From positions 124,001 through 188,000 of the forward strand of contig CASEFX010000034.1 in assembly GCA_949287305.1 (NCBI GenBank): a stretch of DNA of 64,000 nucleotides. The letters are read 5' to 3'. Of the stretch, positions 41,343 to 51,163 are shown one piece after another. The notes below the pieces were generated by a model that did no database searches, was not told the DNA's origin, and saw only the letters and a program-made list of their open reading frames with translations. How positions within the stretch are numbered: the stretch's first letter is position 1; every line of letters starts with the position of its first letter. This DNA comes from an uncultured Sutterella sp. Lineage in GTDB: Bacteria; Pseudomonadota; Gammaproteobacteria; Burkholderiales; Burkholderiaceae_F. A program made the position numbers and the translations under genes.

Positions 41343-42016
41343 CGGGCTTCTCCCTCGGGCTTTTTCTCCGTCTTGCCTTCGGGAGTCTTCCCCGGTTCGG
41401 CCTTGGGCTTCGGGAGGGAGCCGAACTTGCCGAAATGCCGGCCGGCCCGCTGCCATTCGCCCGACACGAGCAGGGGAATGCCGACGAGCGCCTCCTGCAT
41501 CATTTTGCGGATGGCTTCGCGGTGTTCGCTCGAGGGCGCTGCGAGAACGAAGTCGAACACCTGCTGCGCCCACCCGAAGGTGCGGGGGTGCCCGATGCCG
41601 ATGCGAAGGCGCCAGAAGTCGGGCGTCCCGAGCTGGGCGGTGATGCTCTTGAGGCCGTTGTGGCCGGCGTTGCCGCCCCCTTTCTTGAGCTTCATCGTGC
41701 CCGGGAGAAGATCGAGCTCGTCGTGAACGATGAGGATCTCTTCGGGGGCGATCTTGTAGTAGGCGGCCATGGCCTGCACGGCGATGCCCGAGCGGTTCAT
41801 GAAGGTGGTGGGCTTCAGAAGCCACACTTCCTCGCCCTCGATGCGCACGCGGGCGGTTTCCCCCGAAAACTTCCGGTCTTCGGAGAAGCGGCCGCCGTAC
41901 TTTTCGGCGAGAAGATCGAGCATCTGAAAGCCGCAGTTGTGCCGCGTGGCTTCGTACTCCGAGCCGGGATTGCCGAGCCCGACGATCAGGCGGATGGATG
42001 ACGTGTCTTGAGGCAT
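41339..42016 (-). CDS. pth: Peptidyl-tRNA hydrolase
   Basis: 225 residues from the ATG at 42016 (MPQDTSSIRLIVGLGNPGSEYEATRHNCG); the upstream in-frame sequence overlaps the helicase 3' end and is not family-like. The catalytic His lies in RHNCGFQMLD, with KPTTFMNRSG, VHDELDLLPG and GGNAGHNGLKSI. It recycles tRNA from dropped-off peptidyl-tRNAs. A C-terminal Lys/Glu/Pro-rich tail of ~30 residues extends beyond the usual ~195. Confidence 0.96.
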   Translation of the reverse strand: MPQDTSSIRLIVGLGNPGSEYEATRHNCGFQMLDLLAEKYGGRFSEDRKFSGETARVRIEGEEVWLLKPTTFMNRSGIAVQAMAAYYKIAPEEILIVHDELDLLPGTMKLKKGGGNAGHNGLKSITAQLGTPDFWRLRIGIGHPRTFGWAQQVFDFVLAAPSSEHREAIRKMMQEALVGIPLLVSGEWQRAGRHFGKFGSLPKPKAEPGKTPEGKTEKKPEGEAR

Positions 42017-42038
42017 GACGAATGCGTAATGAATGAAA

Positions 42039-43748
42039 TCAACGGCGGGGACCGCGGCGGTCCGAGCGGCCGCGCTGCGCGAAGCGGTCGTCGCCCGAAC
42101 GGACGGGTCCGTTGTCACGACGGCATTGTACTTCGCGACCCTTGATGCGCACGCCCGTCATGGCGGCGAGGACCTTTTCGGCCTGTTCGTCGGCCACGTC
42201 GACGAGACTGAAGCGCTCGGTGATCTCGATGTTTCCGATCGCGCGGGCCGGAATGTCCGCTTCGTTGGCGATGGCGCCGACGAGGTCGGCCGGGCGCACG
42301 TTCGAGAGACGCCCCACGTTGAGGAAGAGCCTCGTCATGCCGGGTTCGGCCGTGCGGGAGCGTTCGCGGTGCGGACGCTCCTTCGCGGAGCGCTCGCGTC
42401 GGGGGCGCTCGAAGGGCGCGAAGGTCGGAATGTCGGCGGTGTCCTCTTCGCCGCTTTCGACGGCGTCGGCGAGCTTGATGGCCGCCGCGGCGATGTCGAA
42501 GACGTCGTAGGAGTCGCCGAGCGCTTCGACGATGACGTGGAAGCGGTCGAGATCGCCCGCTTCAAGGACGTCCTCGAGGCGCTTGCGCATCGTTTCGAGA
42601 CGCTTGGCGCGCACGTCGGTGGCCGAGGGAACGCTGCGGATTTCGATGCGCGTCTTGGTGATCTGTTCGATGGCGCGCAGATGACGGTGCTCGCGCGGCT
42701 CGAGAATCGTGATCGCGGTGCCCGTTCGGCCGGCGCGGCCCGTGCGGCCGATGCGGTGCACGTAGGTTTCCACCGAGGCGGGAATGCCGTAGTTGATGAC
42801 GTGCGTGAGGTTTTCAAGGTCGATCCCGCGGGCGGCCACGTCGGTGGCGACGATGGCGTCGATCTGGCCCGAACGGGCGCGCTTCATGACGCGGTCGCGC
42901 GTGGGCTGATCCAGGCCCCCGTGGAGCGCTTCGATGCCGTAGCCGCGGGCGCGAAGCGCCTCGGTGAGGTCGTCCACTTCCATGCGCGTGCGCGTGAAGA
43001 TGATGGCGAGTTCCGGGCTTTCGATGTCGAGAATGCGTCCGAGCGCGGCGAGACGGTAGTTGCGGCCCACCACGTAGGCGATCTGCGGAACGCGGGGCGC
43101 TTCGCCCTCGGCCGTCTTTTCGCGGGCGATGCGGATGCGCACGGGGTCGTTGAGGTGACGCTCGGCGATGTGCGCGATCTTGGGCGGAAGCGTGGCCGAG
43201 AAAAGCGCCGTCTGCACGTGGTCGGGGAGGGATTCGAAAATCGCCTCGAGTTCGTCCGCGAAGCCGAGGTCGAGCATTTCGTCGGCTTCGTCGAGCACGA
43301 GCGCGCGGACCTGCGAGAGGTCGAGCGTGCCCTTCCTGATGTGGTCGAGCGCGCGGCCGGGGGTCGCCACGACGACGTGCGTCCCGCGGCGAAGGGCGCG
43401 GATCTGGCGGCCGTATTCCTGACCGCCGTAGATCGGCGTGATGTGCGCGCCCGAAGCCTTGCCGAAGCTGTGGAAGGATTCGCTCACCTGCAGACAGAGT
43501 TCGCGCGTGGGCGTGAGAACGAGCACGAGCGGCAGGTCGGCTTCTTCGCCGACGACGTAGCGCTCGAGAAGCGGCAGTGCAAAGGCGGCCGTCTTGCCGG
43601 TGCCGGTCGCGGCCATGCCGAGGACGTCGCGGCCGGAAAGGAGAGCGGGGATGGCTTCGGTTTGAATCGGGGTCGGTTCTTCAAAACCGAGCTGCGTGAT
43701 GGCGTCGACGATCGACGCGGAGAGTCCGAGATCGGAAAAAGCGGGCAT
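42039..43748 (-). CDS. DEAD-box RNA helicase (DeaD/CsdA-like)
   Basis: 569 residues from the ATG at 43748 (MPAFSDLGLSASIVDAI). Q motif FEEPTPIQTEAIP, motif I ATGTGKT, Ia PTRELCLQ, Ib TPGRALDH, II DEAD, III SATLP, V ATDVAARGIDLE, VI HRIGRTGRAG. Residues ~470-550 form a DbpA/CsdA-type RNA-recognition fold (MTRLFLNVGRLSNVRPADLV ... IGNIEITERFSLVDV), then an Arg/Gly-rich end. Likely role in ribosome assembly or cold adaptation, by family. It lies between rplY and pth, where most relatives have no gene. Confidence 0.92.
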   Translation of the reverse strand: MPAFSDLGLSASIVDAITQLGFEEPTPIQTEAIPALLSGRDVLGMAATGTGKTAAFALPLLERYVVGEEADLPLVLVLTPTRELCLQVSESFHSFGKASGAHITPIYGGQEYGRQIRALRRGTHVVVATPGRALDHIRKGTLDLSQVRALVLDEADEMLDLGFADELEAIFESLPDHVQTALFSATLPPKIAHIAERHLNDPVRIRIAREKTAEGEAPRVPQIAYVVGRNYRLAALGRILDIESPELAIIFTRTRMEVDDLTEALRARGYGIEALHGGLDQPTRDRVMKRARSGQIDAIVATDVAARGIDLENLTHVINYGIPASVETYVHRIGRTGRAGRTGTAITILEPREHRHLRAIEQITKTRIEIRSVPSATDVRAKRLETMRKRLEDVLEAGDLDRFHVIVEALGDSYDVFDIAAAAIKLADAVESGEEDTADIPTFAPFERPRRERSAKERPHRERSRTAEPGMTRLFLNVGRLSNVRPADLVGAIANEADIPARAIGNIEITERFSLVDVADEQAEKVLAAMTGVRIKGREVQCRRDNGPVRSGDDRFAQRGRSDRRGPRR

Positions 43749-43844
43749 GGTGTCCTGTAATGCTGATGGTCCACTCGCCCGTACACGTCGTCGAACTCGA
43801 AAGGAAAGGGGCAAATGGAAGGGCGGGGTGCGGCACCCCACAAC

Positions 43845-43880
43845 AAAACGGCCCGTTCAGGGAGCCCCTGAACGAGCCGT
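43845..43880 (-). terminator. rplY terminator
   Basis: Long stem ACGGCtCGTTCAGGGG / CCCTGAACGgGCCGT (43847-43862 with 43865-43880) followed on the minus strand by TTTTGTTG; separates rplY from the helicase gene. Confidence 0.85.
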
Positions 43881-43904
43881 CGGGAAAAGTCGGTCGACCG
43901 AAGA

Positions 43905-44516
43905 TTATTCGGCGGCGGCCGCGGGAGCGGCGGCTTCTTCGCCTTCGGCGGCGGTGACTTCTTCTTCAACCTTGGCGATCACGGAGGCGATCACGACATC
44001 GGGATGATGCACGGAGACGCCTTCGGGGAGCTTGAGGTCGGCGGCGCGCAGCGTCGTGCCGAGCGTCATGCCGGAGAGGTCGACGGCCACGAATTCGGGC
44101 AGTTCGCGCGGCATGCAGGTGACTTCGACGTAAGCGGCGGCGTGCGAGATGATGGCCTTGTCCACCTTGACGGCGGGGCTTTCTTCTTCGCCCGAGAAGT
44201 GCAGCGGAACGCGCATCGTGACCTTTTCGTTTTCAGCGATGCGCTGGAAGTCGATGTGCAGAACCTGCGGCTTGTACGGGTGCATCTGGAAGGCGCGGAG
44301 AACGACGAGTTCTTCCTTGCCGTCGAGTTCCATCGTCAGGATCGAGGCGTGGAACTTTTCCTTGCGCAGCGCGTAGAAGATGGGATTGTGTTCGAGCTCG
44401 ATGGGCGTGGCGGGCAAGCCGGCGCCGTAAACGATGCCGGGCAGCTTGTCAGCGCGGCGAAGGCGGCGGCTCGCACCCGTACCTTGCGCAGTACGCGTAG
44501 TGGCGATGATCTTCAT
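43905..44516 (-). CDS. rplY: 50S ribosomal protein L25 (Ctc form)
   Basis: 203 residues, the long CTC type: an N-terminal 5S-rRNA-binding L25 domain (1-95; TGASRRLRRADKLPGIVYGAG, VLHIDFQRIAENEKV) plus the TL5-like C-terminal domain and an acidic Ala/Glu tail. E. coli L25 has only 94 residues. The leader carries several hairpins: 44537-44562 (GCCGGC repeats) and terminator-like hairpins upstream. Neighbour prs is conserved. Confidence 0.96.
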   Translation of the reverse strand: MKIIATTRTAQGTGASRRLRRADKLPGIVYGAGLPATPIELEHNPIFYALRKEKFHASILTMELDGKEELVVLRAFQMHPYKPQVLHIDFQRIAENEKVTMRVPLHFSGEEESPAVKVDKAIISHAAAYVEVTCMPRELPEFVAVDLSGMTLGTTLRAADLKLPEGVSVHHPDVVIASVIAKVEEEVTAAEGEEAAAPAAAAE

Positions 44517-44570
44517 GGGAATGTTTCCTGTAGTGTGCCGGCAATCGCGACCAATCGCCGGCGGATCGTA

Positions 44571-44624
44571 AAAAGCCGTGAGGCGAAAACCTCACAAGCA
44601 AAAACCGTCCCGAGGGAACGGTTT
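44571..44624 (-). terminator. Two further terminator-like hairpins between prs and rplY
   Basis: Minus strand: AAACCGT ... ACGGTTT (44602-44624) then TTTTTGC; and GTGAGG ... CCTCAC (44578-44595) followed by GGCTTTTTA. They may act as back-up prs terminators or as elements of the rplY leader. Confidence 0.6.
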
Positions 44625-44647
44625 GAAGAAAGGACCCGATTCTAACA

Positions 44648-44677
44648 GAAACATCCCGCTCGTGGGCGGGATGTTTC
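44648..44677 (-). terminator. prs terminator
   Basis: GAAACATCCCGC (44648-44659) with GCGGGATGTTTC (44666-44677), 12-bp perfect stem, six-base loop, U-rich flank on the minus strand. Confidence 0.82.
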
Positions 44678-44719
44678 GGAAAAAGAAAGGGTTGTCGTCC
44701 GAAGGGGACGCAGCGCTTC

Positions 44720-45679
44720 TTATTCGGCGAAGAGGTCGCTCACGGATTCGCCGCGGGCGATGCGGGCGAGCGTTTCACCGATGATGCCGGCGCAGGAGAC
44801 CTGGCGGATCTTGTTGCAGGCGCGGGCCGCGTCGGAGAGCGGAATCGTGTCGGTCACGACGAGTTCGTCGAGGGCCGAGTTCGTGATGCGTTCGACGGCG
44901 GAACCGGAGAGAACCGGGTGCGTGATGTAGGCGACGACGCGCTTGGCGCCGCGTTCCTTCAGAGCGCCGGCGGCGTTGCAGAGCGTACCGGCGGTGTCGA
45001 CGATGTCGTCGGTGATGACGCAGGTGCGGCCGTTGACTTCACCGATGATGTTCATGATTTCGGCGACGTTGGCGCGCGGACGGCGCTTGTCGATGATGGC
45101 GAGGTCGCATTCGAGGGCCTTGGCCATGGCGCGGGCGCGGACCACACCGCCGACGTCGGGGGAGACCACCATCAGGTCGGGGTAGTTGTGCGTGAGGAGG
45201 TCCTTGAGGAGGACCGGCGTCGCGTAGATGTTGTCGACGGGAATGTCGAAGAAGCCCTGGATCTGGTCGGCGTGCAGGTCCATCGTGAGGACGCGGTTGA
45301 CGCCGGCGGCCTGCAGCATGTTGGCCACGACCTTGGCGGAAATCGCCACGCGGGTCGAACGGGGACGGCGGTCCTGACGGGCATAGCCGTAGTAGGGGAT
45401 CGCGGCGGTGATGCGGGCGGCGGAAGCGCGCTTGAGCGCGTCCACCATGATCATCAGTTCCATGAGGTTGTCGTTCGTCGGAGCGCAGGTACTCTGAAGA
45501 ACGAAAACGTCGCGACCGCGGACGCTGTCGAGGAGCTGAACCATGACTTCGCCGTCGCTGAAACGGGAAACCGTGGCGTGACCGAGGGGAATATTGAGGG
45601 AGTTGGCGACGGCCTTGGCGAGCTCAGGATTGGCGTTGCCCGCAAAGATCGTCATGCTGTCCGGCACCTTATGGACCAT
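44720..45679 (-). CDS. prs: Ribose-phosphate pyrophosphokinase
   Basis: 319-residue enzyme making PRPP from ribose-5-phosphate and ATP for purine, pyrimidine, His and Trp synthesis. [23 protein letters not shown], the flexible [17 protein letters not shown] loop, [18 protein letters not shown], and the PRPP-binding [13 protein letters not shown] are all intact. The ATG at 45679 is used; an ATG eight codons downstream with AAGG upstream is possible. A terminator separates it from tRNA-Gln, and a start site within 45680-45715 is expected. Confidence 0.97.
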   Translation of the reverse strand: MVHKVPDSMTIFAGNANPELAKAVANSLNIPLGHATVSRFSDGEVMVQLLDSVRGRDVFVLQSTCAPTNDNLMELMIMVDALKRASAARITAAIPYYGYARQDRRPRSTRVAISAKVVANMLQAAGVNRVLTMDLHADQIQGFFDIPVDNIYATPVLLKDLLTHNYPDLMVVSPDVGGVVRARAMAKALECDLAIIDKRRPRANVAEIMNIIGEVNGRTCVITDDIVDTAGTLCNAAGALKERGAKRVVAYITHPVLSGSAVERITNSALDELVVTDTIPLSDAARACNKIRQVSCAGIIGETLARIARGESVSDLFAE

Positions 45680-45715
45680 GATTATGCTCTGTGAAAAAAC
45701 GGCTTGCGCCGCACA

Positions 45716-45750
45716 TCGAAAAGGACGCCGTCAGGGTAACACAGACGGCG
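45716..45750 (-). terminator. Terminator after tRNA-Gln
   Basis: CGCCGTC (45726-45732) with GACGGCG (45744-45750), then CCTTTTTC on the minus strand, about 60 bases beyond the tRNA 3' end. Confidence 0.7.
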
Positions 45751-45809
45751 CACAAAAACGAAAGGGAGAGCAAAAACATTTTGCCTCCCCGTAGATTGAA
45801 ACAAAGCGT

Positions 45810-45887
45810 TGGCAGGGGTAGAAGGATTCGAACCTTCGAATGCCGGAATCAAAATCCGGTGCCTTAGGCCAGCTTGGCGATACCCCT
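45810..45887 (-). tRNA. tRNA-Gln(UUG)
   Basis: Minus-strand cloverleaf: acceptor AGGGGTA with TACCCCT, D arm GCC...GGC, anticodon arm CCGGA-TTTTGAT-TCCGG with anticodon TTG, TPsiC arm GAAGG-TTCGAAT-CCTTC, discriminator G and an encoded CCA. Placed between ispE and prs as in other Burkholderiales. Confidence 0.95.
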
Positions 45888-45902
45888 AGCCGAGTATTTT
45901 TA

Positions 45903-46775
45903 TCATTCGGTGCACCACGCCGCCAAGGGGTGTTCCGCCATCATGCGGCACAAAAATCCCCGCCAGTCGTCCGGGAGATCAGAGAGCACGTCTCGTGCGG
46001 CTCGATCAGCATCCGAAACTAGGGCGAACACGGCGCTGCCGGATCCGGTCATCCGCGCCTCGAATCCGCGTCGTCGAATTCGTGAGAGCGCGTCGCTCAC
46101 GCGGGGCTCGAGTCGCTCGGCAACGGCTTGCAAATCGTTGCGTCCGAAGAGCGGCGAACCATGGTGGCGGACAAAGTCGGAAAAGACCTCCATTTTCTCT
46201 GATTTGGTATTTCTTGTCAAGGAAGGGTGAGAGAAAATTTCCGCCGTCGAAAGCCCCCGTCCCGGCCAGACGACAAGGAATTGCGAGGGAGGAAGGGAGA
46301 GGGGGCGAAGCTCTTCGCCGATCCCTTCGGCCCAGGCGTTTTGCCCGAAAAGAAAGAAGGGAACGTCGGCGCCGAGCGTGAGGCCCACCCGCATGAGTTC
46401 CGTTCGGGCGAGACCGAGCTTCCAGAGCCGGTTGAGGGCGAGAAGAACGGTGGCCGCGTCGGAACTGCCGCCTCCCATTCCCGCCTGACTCGGAATGCGT
46501 TTTTCCAGACGGATTTCCGCGCCGAGGCGCACGCCCGTCGCGTCCTGCAGGGCGCGGGCCGCCCGAACGCAGAGATCCTTTTCCACTTCGCCCACGACGT
46601 CGCCCGTCCGGACGATTCGGTCGTCTTCGCGCAGGATGACGTCGATCGTGTCGCAGAGGTCGATCAGAACGAAGGCGGACTGCAGAAGGTGCTTTCCGTC
46701 GGGGCGGCGCCCCGTCACGTGCAAAAAGAGGTTGAGCTTTGCCGGGGCGGGCAGGCCGAGAAAGGCTTTCGTCAT
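45903..46775 (-). CDS. ispE: 4-diphosphocytidyl-2-C-methyl-D-erythritol kinase
   Basis: 290-residue GHMP kinase of the MEP isoprenoid pathway. PAPAKLNLFLHVTGRRPDGKH at the N-terminus, the ATP-binding RIPSQAGMGGGSSDAATVL near residue 95-113, and the C-terminal MTGSGSAVFA motif. The ATG overlaps the lolB stop (ATGA). The tRNA-Gln gene starts 15 bases after the stop, so processing from a common lolB-ispE-tRNA transcript is possible. Confidence 0.96.
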   Translation of the reverse strand: MTKAFLGLPAPAKLNLFLHVTGRRPDGKHLLQSAFVLIDLCDTIDVILREDDRIVRTGDVVGEVEKDLCVRAARALQDATGVRLGAEIRLEKRIPSQAGMGGGSSDAATVLLALNRLWKLGLARTELMRVGLTLGADVPFFLFGQNAWAEGIGEELRPLSLPPSQFLVVWPGRGLSTAEIFSHPSLTRNTKSEKMEVFSDFVRHHGSPLFGRNDLQAVAERLEPRVSDALSRIRRRGFEARMTGSGSAVFALVSDADRAARDVLSDLPDDWRGFLCRMMAEHPLAAWCTE

Positions 46776-47296
46776 GGCTTCGGAGTGTCGAGCAGAAGGG
46801 TGAGGCGCATTCTGACGCCTCGGTTTTCATAAACCGCGAGGATGCGCGAGGGCGTCGAATCGGGCAGGCGTCCGTTCACGCGTACGCTCCAGTCCCCTTC
46901 GCGCCAACTCTCGGCCGGGAGGGCGTCGGGTCCGGGACGGCCGTCGAGCCAGGCTTCGAGCGTCGAAACGGGGATGGAAAAGCCGAGCGTCTCCTCCATG
47001 AGCGATTCGGGCGAGTCGCCCCGCGCAACGACTTCGTCGAGTCCGCGCGAGATGGTGGCGCCGCGCGGCGTGGATTCGATGCGCGCGATGACGCCCGAGA
47101 GCGGCGTCAGGATGTCGAGGCGCAGCAGGCCCGGACCGGTGCGAAGCGTAAAGCGCCCCGTGAACTGTTCGGGCGCGCCGTAGCCCGTTTTCTGCAGGCT
47201 GAAGCGGCCGCGGCGCTCCCGCACGCCCTCGGGGAGGGACGTGCAGGCCGCAAGCAGGAGACCCGCGGGGAGAAGAAGAAGGGTTCTGCGCTTCAT
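46772..47296 (-). CDS. lolB: Outer-membrane lipoprotein insertion protein LolB
   Basis: 174-residue lipoprotein. From the ATG at 47296: MKRRTLLLLPAGLLLAACTS, signal peptide with lipobox LAAC (Cys 18). The mature part has a LolB-like opening (RRGRFSLQKTGYGAPEQFTGRFTLR) and a late VNGRLPDSTPSRILAVYENRGVRMRL. LolB accepts lipoproteins from LolA at the outer membrane. It overlaps both neighbours by ATGA (TPR gene upstream, ispE downstream), so all three are coupled. Confidence 0.9.
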   Translation of the reverse strand: MKRRTLLLLPAGLLLAACTSLPEGVRERRGRFSLQKTGYGAPEQFTGRFTLRTGPGLLRLDILTPLSGVIARIESTPRGATISRGLDEVVARGDSPESLMEETLGFSIPVSTLEAWLDGRPGPDALPAESWREGDWSVRVNGRLPDSTPSRILAVYENRGVRMRLTLLLDTPKP

Positions 47297-49035
47297 CGCT
47301 TGAGTCCCATGCGTTCGCCGAAGGCCAGCACTTCGGGGGCGTCGTTCGTGCGCTTTCGCAGATCCTGCCAGAGCGACGCCGCCTCGTCGTTGCGCTTGGC
47401 GGCGACAAGCACTTCGATCAGGTGTTCGGCCACCTCGACGTCGAACTGACGCTTGAGGCTCAGGAGAATGAATTCCGCCGCTTCGTCGAACTTCCCTTCG
47501 CGGTAGCAGAGCCACCCCATCGAGTCGAGCACGTAGGGGTCGAGCGGGGCGAGGCGATAGGCACCCTCAAGAAGTGCCCGCGCTTCGGGGAGGCGTCGGT
47601 TCTGATCGGCCCAGAGGTAGCCCAGCGCGTTCGAGGCCTGCACGTGATCGGGGTTGATGTCGAGGAGTTCGATGAGATAGGTTTCCGACTTCTTCGAGTC
47701 GCCCGACTCCTGCGCGATCATGGCGGCGTCGTAAAGGAAGTCGGTGCTCTTGCCGTAGCGCTCGTAGGCTTCGTCGATCACCCGCAGGGCGTCTTCCTTG
47801 CGGTCGGCTTCGAGGAGCAGTTCCGCTTCGGCGCGGATGAGCGGCTCTTCGTTGCCGTGCGGATCCTGTCGGGCCGTGCGCAGGGATTCGATCGCCTTGT
47901 CGATTTCTCCGGCGGCCGCCCAGGCGCGCGCTTCGTTGAGGCGGGCCTGACGGGCGAAGGGACCGGCCTTGAGTTCGGCGAAGGCTTCGGCCGCTTCGGC
48001 GGGCCTTTCCAGGGCGAGCGCCGTCTGACCGATCTGTAGCCACACGTCCGTGTGCGAGAGATCGATTCCGGGGCTTTCCTCGCGCAGGTACTTCACGTAG
48101 CGGCGGAAGTAGGCGAGGGCCTCTTCGGGCGCTCTCGCCTCGTTGGCGAGAAGGCCCGCCGTGTAGAGAAGATTCGGATTTTCGATGTCGCCCTTCGTGG
48201 CGCGGTCCGCTTGCTTGAGGGCGGCCTCCTTCTGGCCCGCACGGGCGAGAACGCGGCCGTAGATGAGGCGGACGGTGTCGGCGTCGGGGTGGCGCTTCAG
48301 AAAGCGCTCGAGCATGGACTGCGTCTCTTTGCGTGCGACCGGCCAGCAGATGTCGGCGGCAAGCGACACCGTTTCTTCGTCGTCGGGCAGGCCCTTCTGC
48401 GCGGACGAGGCGAGTCGGCAGGCCTCTTCGTAGCGGCTGTTCATCTTGGCGTGCACGGCCGAGGCGAGCTGCACCTGCGGGGCGTTGCGGTGGCGGCTCT
48501 GATAGGGCTCGAGAAGATTCTTCGCGACGGCGTAGGAGAGCTTGCTCTTGGCGAGAAGCTCCGTCATGCGGGCCGTCCAGGCGACCTTGTCCTCGGCGTT
48601 CCGGTACATCACGGCCAGGCGGTCGCGCACGGCGCCGACGGTTTCCTTCTCGATGTCGCGCGCCAGAAGCGACTGTTGGGCGATTTCGGACTTCGGGTCG
48701 ATCTTGAGCCATTCTTCGGCGATCTGCACGACGAGGTCGGAATCGCGGGCCGAGACGGCGGCCTGCCAGGCCATTTCGGCCAACTCCGTCGAGGGAGTCT
48801 GTCGGAAGGCGTCGTAAAAGGCGTTCGCCGCGAATTCGTGTTCGTCGCGGTGCATGGCGATGCCGCCGGCGATGAGGTCGAAGAGCTGTCGGTTCGCCTT
48901 CGTCACCGCGGGATGGCCCGCGGGCATGCCTTCCGAAGAGACGCCCATGCCCGGATGAGCCGAAAGAGGCGCCGCGAAAAGAAGGGCGCTCACGCCGGTG
49001 AGAAGCGTTGCGCCGAGCGTAGTGAAGGGACGCAT
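47293..49035 (-). CDS. Periplasmic tetratricopeptide-repeat protein
   Basis: 580 residues from the ATG at 49035, giving signal peptide MRPFTTLGATLLTGVSALLFAAPLSA. The mature protein is a chain of TPR-like helical hairpins throughout (for example AEMAWQAAVSARDSDLVVQIAEEWL; NPDHVQASNALGYLWADQNRRLPEARALLEGAYRLAPLDPYVLDSMGWL). A TPR protein upstream of lolB is conserved in Betaproteobacteria; its task is not established, with a role in lipoprotein or envelope assembly inferred from the neighbour. Divergent from mutY across 100 bases. Confidence 0.85.
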   Translation of the reverse strand: MRPFTTLGATLLTGVSALLFAAPLSAHPGMGVSSEGMPAGHPAVTKANRQLFDLIAGGIAMHRDEHEFAANAFYDAFRQTPSTELAEMAWQAAVSARDSDLVVQIAEEWLKIDPKSEIAQQSLLARDIEKETVGAVRDRLAVMYRNAEDKVAWTARMTELLAKSKLSYAVAKNLLEPYQSRHRNAPQVQLASAVHAKMNSRYEEACRLASSAQKGLPDDEETVSLAADICWPVARKETQSMLERFLKRHPDADTVRLIYGRVLARAGQKEAALKQADRATKGDIENPNLLYTAGLLANEARAPEEALAYFRRYVKYLREESPGIDLSHTDVWLQIGQTALALERPAEAAEAFAELKAGPFARQARLNEARAWAAAGEIDKAIESLRTARQDPHGNEEPLIRAEAELLLEADRKEDALRVIDEAYERYGKSTDFLYDAAMIAQESGDSKKSETYLIELLDINPDHVQASNALGYLWADQNRRLPEARALLEGAYRLAPLDPYVLDSMGWLCYREGKFDEAAEFILLSLKRQFDVEVAEHLIEVLVAAKRNDEAASLWQDLRKRTNDAPEVLAFGERMGLKR

Positions 49036-49136
49036 GTTGTTATGAGTGTCGAGTGCGGAATGTCTCGCCATTGTAGCGAGAACGTCTCCGTCGAAACGGG
49101 TGAAGCGGGACGGAAGATGTGCCAAAATGCCACGTC

Positions 49137-50193
49137 ATGACAGAGAAACATCAGGAATTTCCGACGGAGGGTTTCGGCGCCGCGCTTGCGGATTGGCAGA
49201 GAAGCCACGGCCGGCACGCCTTTTCTTGGCAGCGCTACGACACGCCTTACGAGAGGTGGCTCTCCGAAGTCATGCTGCAGCAGACGCGCACGACGACGGT
49301 GGAGGGGTATTTTCAAAAATTTCTCCGGGCCTTTCCCACGGTGGAGGATCTCGCCCGGGCGACGGATGACGAAGTGCAGGCGCTCTGGGCGGGACTCGGC
49401 TATTACAGCCGCGCGCGCAATCTGCACAAGGCGGCCAAGCGGGTGGCCGAGCTCGGAGGCGTCTTCCCGAAGACCGCTGCGGGCCTTGCCGAACTCCCCG
49501 GCGTGGGGCCGAGCACGGCGGGCGCGATCGCGGCCTTCTGCTACGGCGAACGGGCCGTCATGTGCGACGGCAACGCCAAGCGGGTGCTCGCGCGCGTGAT
49601 GGCGATTCCCGGCGCCGTCGGAGAGCGCGCCTTCGAGACGAAGGTCTGGTCCGCGGCCGAGTCGCTTTTGCCCGCCTCCGAAGACATGGCCGCCTATACG
49701 CAGGGGCTCATGGACGTGGGTGCGGAAATCTGCCGCAAAAAGGCGCCGCGTTGCGCGGAATGTCCCGTCCGATCGTTTTGCCGGGCCCTGCGCGAGGGAC
49801 GCGTCGAAGACTATCCGGCGCCCCGCGCCAAGCGCGAGCGCCCCGTGCGCTGCGCGACGCTCTTTTTCCTCTATGCGGACGAAGGCGTCGTTCTGGAAAA
49901 GAAGACGACGCCCGGCGTTTGGCGCGGACTCTGGGTGACGCCCGCGGGAGAAGGGTACGGCACGGCCGAGACGCTTTCGCTTCCCCGGGAGGACGTCCTC
50001 TGGGAGCGCGTGGGCGAAGCCTGGCCGCACGACTTCACGCACTACCGCCTCGTCATCACGCCCGTCGTCGCGCGCGTGCGGAAGGTCGAGCGCGAGGGCT
50101 GGCGAATCGTGCCGCTTTCAGAGCGGGAAACGCTCGGCATGCCCGCCCCGATCGCGCGCTACTGGCCCGAGGCGGACGCCGTCGCTTCTCTCC

Positions 50194-50216
<23 letters not shown>
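49137..50216 (+). CDS. mutY: A/G-specific adenine glycosylase MutY
   Basis: 359-residue base-excision enzyme removing A opposite 8-oxoG. Catalytic Glu44 in WLSEVMLQQTRTTTV, HhH LPGVGPSTAGAIAAF, catalytic Asp in MCDGNAKRVLAR, and four Fe-S cysteines in the C-x6-C-x2-C-x5-C array CRKKAPRCAECPVRSFC. The C-terminal NUDIX-like 8-oxoG recognition domain spans about 235-350. The ATG at 49137 is preferred over one six codons upstream. The 3' end overlaps convergent rapZ by 23 bases. Confidence 0.95.
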
Positions 50217-51075
<859 letters not shown>

Positions 51076-51163
51076 GCTCGCTCCATGAGGGTCGTGACGT
51101 TCGCTCAGTCTACGGCAAAACGAAATCTTCGCTGAAAGAGAGCTCTGCGTCCGACGACGCCCT

